A stretch of DNA of 64,000 nt from positions 496,001 to 560,000 of the forward strand of contig CAVOJD010000029.1 of assembly GCA_963696075.1 (NCBI GenBank). Direction: 5' to 3'. The notes under the pieces are model-generated. The model was not told the origin of the DNA and made no database searches. It worked only from the letters and a program-made list of their open reading frames with translations. Made by a program: the position numbers and the translations under genes. This document shows, in pieces, positions 63,647 to 64,000 of this stretch; the first letter of the stretch is position 1; each line of letters opens with the position of its first letter. Source of the stretch: CAJQQK01 sp963696075 (lineage in GTDB: Bacteria; Pseudomonadota; Alphaproteobacteria; Rhizobiales; Hyphomicrobiaceae).

Positions 63647-64000
63647 CAATCCGTGAGCCCCGCCATCGCCGCGCGCGGCGCAATCGCACCGGGATACTGG
63701 ATCACGATCGCAGCAAGCGCGTGGCCGTGCCGGGCAGCCGCGACAGGGTCGGCGCCGCCAAGCCGGGCGTGCACATAGGCGGCATTGAAGGCATCGCCCG
63801 CAGCGGTCGTGTCGATCGGGGCCGCCGCCGCCAGCGTTGGCAGATGCGTGAGACCGCCGTCGCCTGCGACATGTGCGCCACGCGCCCCGTCCTTGATGCA
63901 GATTTCGCGCGCACCAAAGCCTGAGAGGCGCGCCGCCGTCTCACCTGGCTCCAGATCGCCCCAGAGCGCCTGCTCATCATCGAACGATGGCAGCGCAATG
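63647..64000 (-). CDS. PfkB-family sugar kinase, probable KDG kinase (5' part outside window)
   Basis: The C-terminal 117 residues of a PfkB/ribokinase-type kinase, reading leftward from the window edge to a stop at 63647-63649. EICIKDGARGAHVA and the catalytic motif DTTAAGDAFNAAYVHARL (Asp base, anion hole) are clear. Its position, tail to tail with eda, suggests 2-dehydro-3-deoxygluconokinase (KdgK), feeding KDPG to the aldolase. The N-terminal substrate region is not in the window, so the sugar is an inference. Confidence 0.85.

Overview
The window is GC-rich, densely coding chromosomal DNA from an alphaproteobacterium. The best guess is Hyphomicrobiales (Rhizobiales) or a close relative. 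This rests on three things: the run rpoZ-rsh-pdxJ-acpS-lepB-rnc-era-recO, the run glyA-nrdR...ribD-ribE-ribB-ribH-nusB-thiL, and a MarR-type LdtR regulator next to an L,D-transpeptidase, a pair described in Rhizobiales. No rRNA, tRNA, CRISPR array, transposase or integrase was found.

Layout. 0-13 kb: part of a NYN-domain gene, then folK, rpoZ, a bifunctional (p)ppGpp enzyme (rsh), pdxJ, acpS, lepB, rnc, era, recO, two small peptidoglycan/cell-surface genes on the minus strand, and parC, which carries a one-base frameshift. 13-33 kb: an APC permease, a CaiB/BaiF CoA-transferase, bpt, hemB, a YeeE/DsrE sulfur pair, an Lrp regulator, divergent katG/oxyR, an extensin-like protein, 3-hydroxyisobutyryl-CoA hydrolase, the ldtR-ldtP pair, glyA and nrdR. 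33.2-41.9 kb: an accessory block between nrdR and ribD, which are usually neighbours in this class. It holds what look like remnants of a metal-resistance island (anchor protein, frameshifted hypothetical, His-rich leader protein, CDF exporter), then an old-yellow-enzyme homologue, a TauE/SafE exporter, a NIPSNAP protein and a flavin monooxygenase. It also carries several structured repeats, including two direct 293-bp elements flanking the CDF gene. 41.9-49.6 kb: riboflavin operon, nusB, thiL, and a K+-independent proton pyrophosphatase. 50-60 kb: a putative chaperone-usher-like surface-fibre locus (triple-repeat secreted protein, nonsense-interrupted subunit, intact subunit, PapD-like chaperone, small secreted protein, usher-like barrel). 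It converges on a two-gene operon encoding a secreted VWA-domain protein and a companion. 60-64 kb: nitroreductase, flavin reductase, NAD kinase, cutA, eda and the end of a PfkB-family sugar kinase.

The most unusual material is the 50-60 kb surface locus and the repeats in the accessory block. Three genes are interrupted in this assembly: parC and the 33.9-kb hypothetical by single-base indels, and the 51.2-kb subunit by an in-frame stop. Because parC is essential in most bacteria, base-calling errors need to be excluded before any of the three is called genuine decay.
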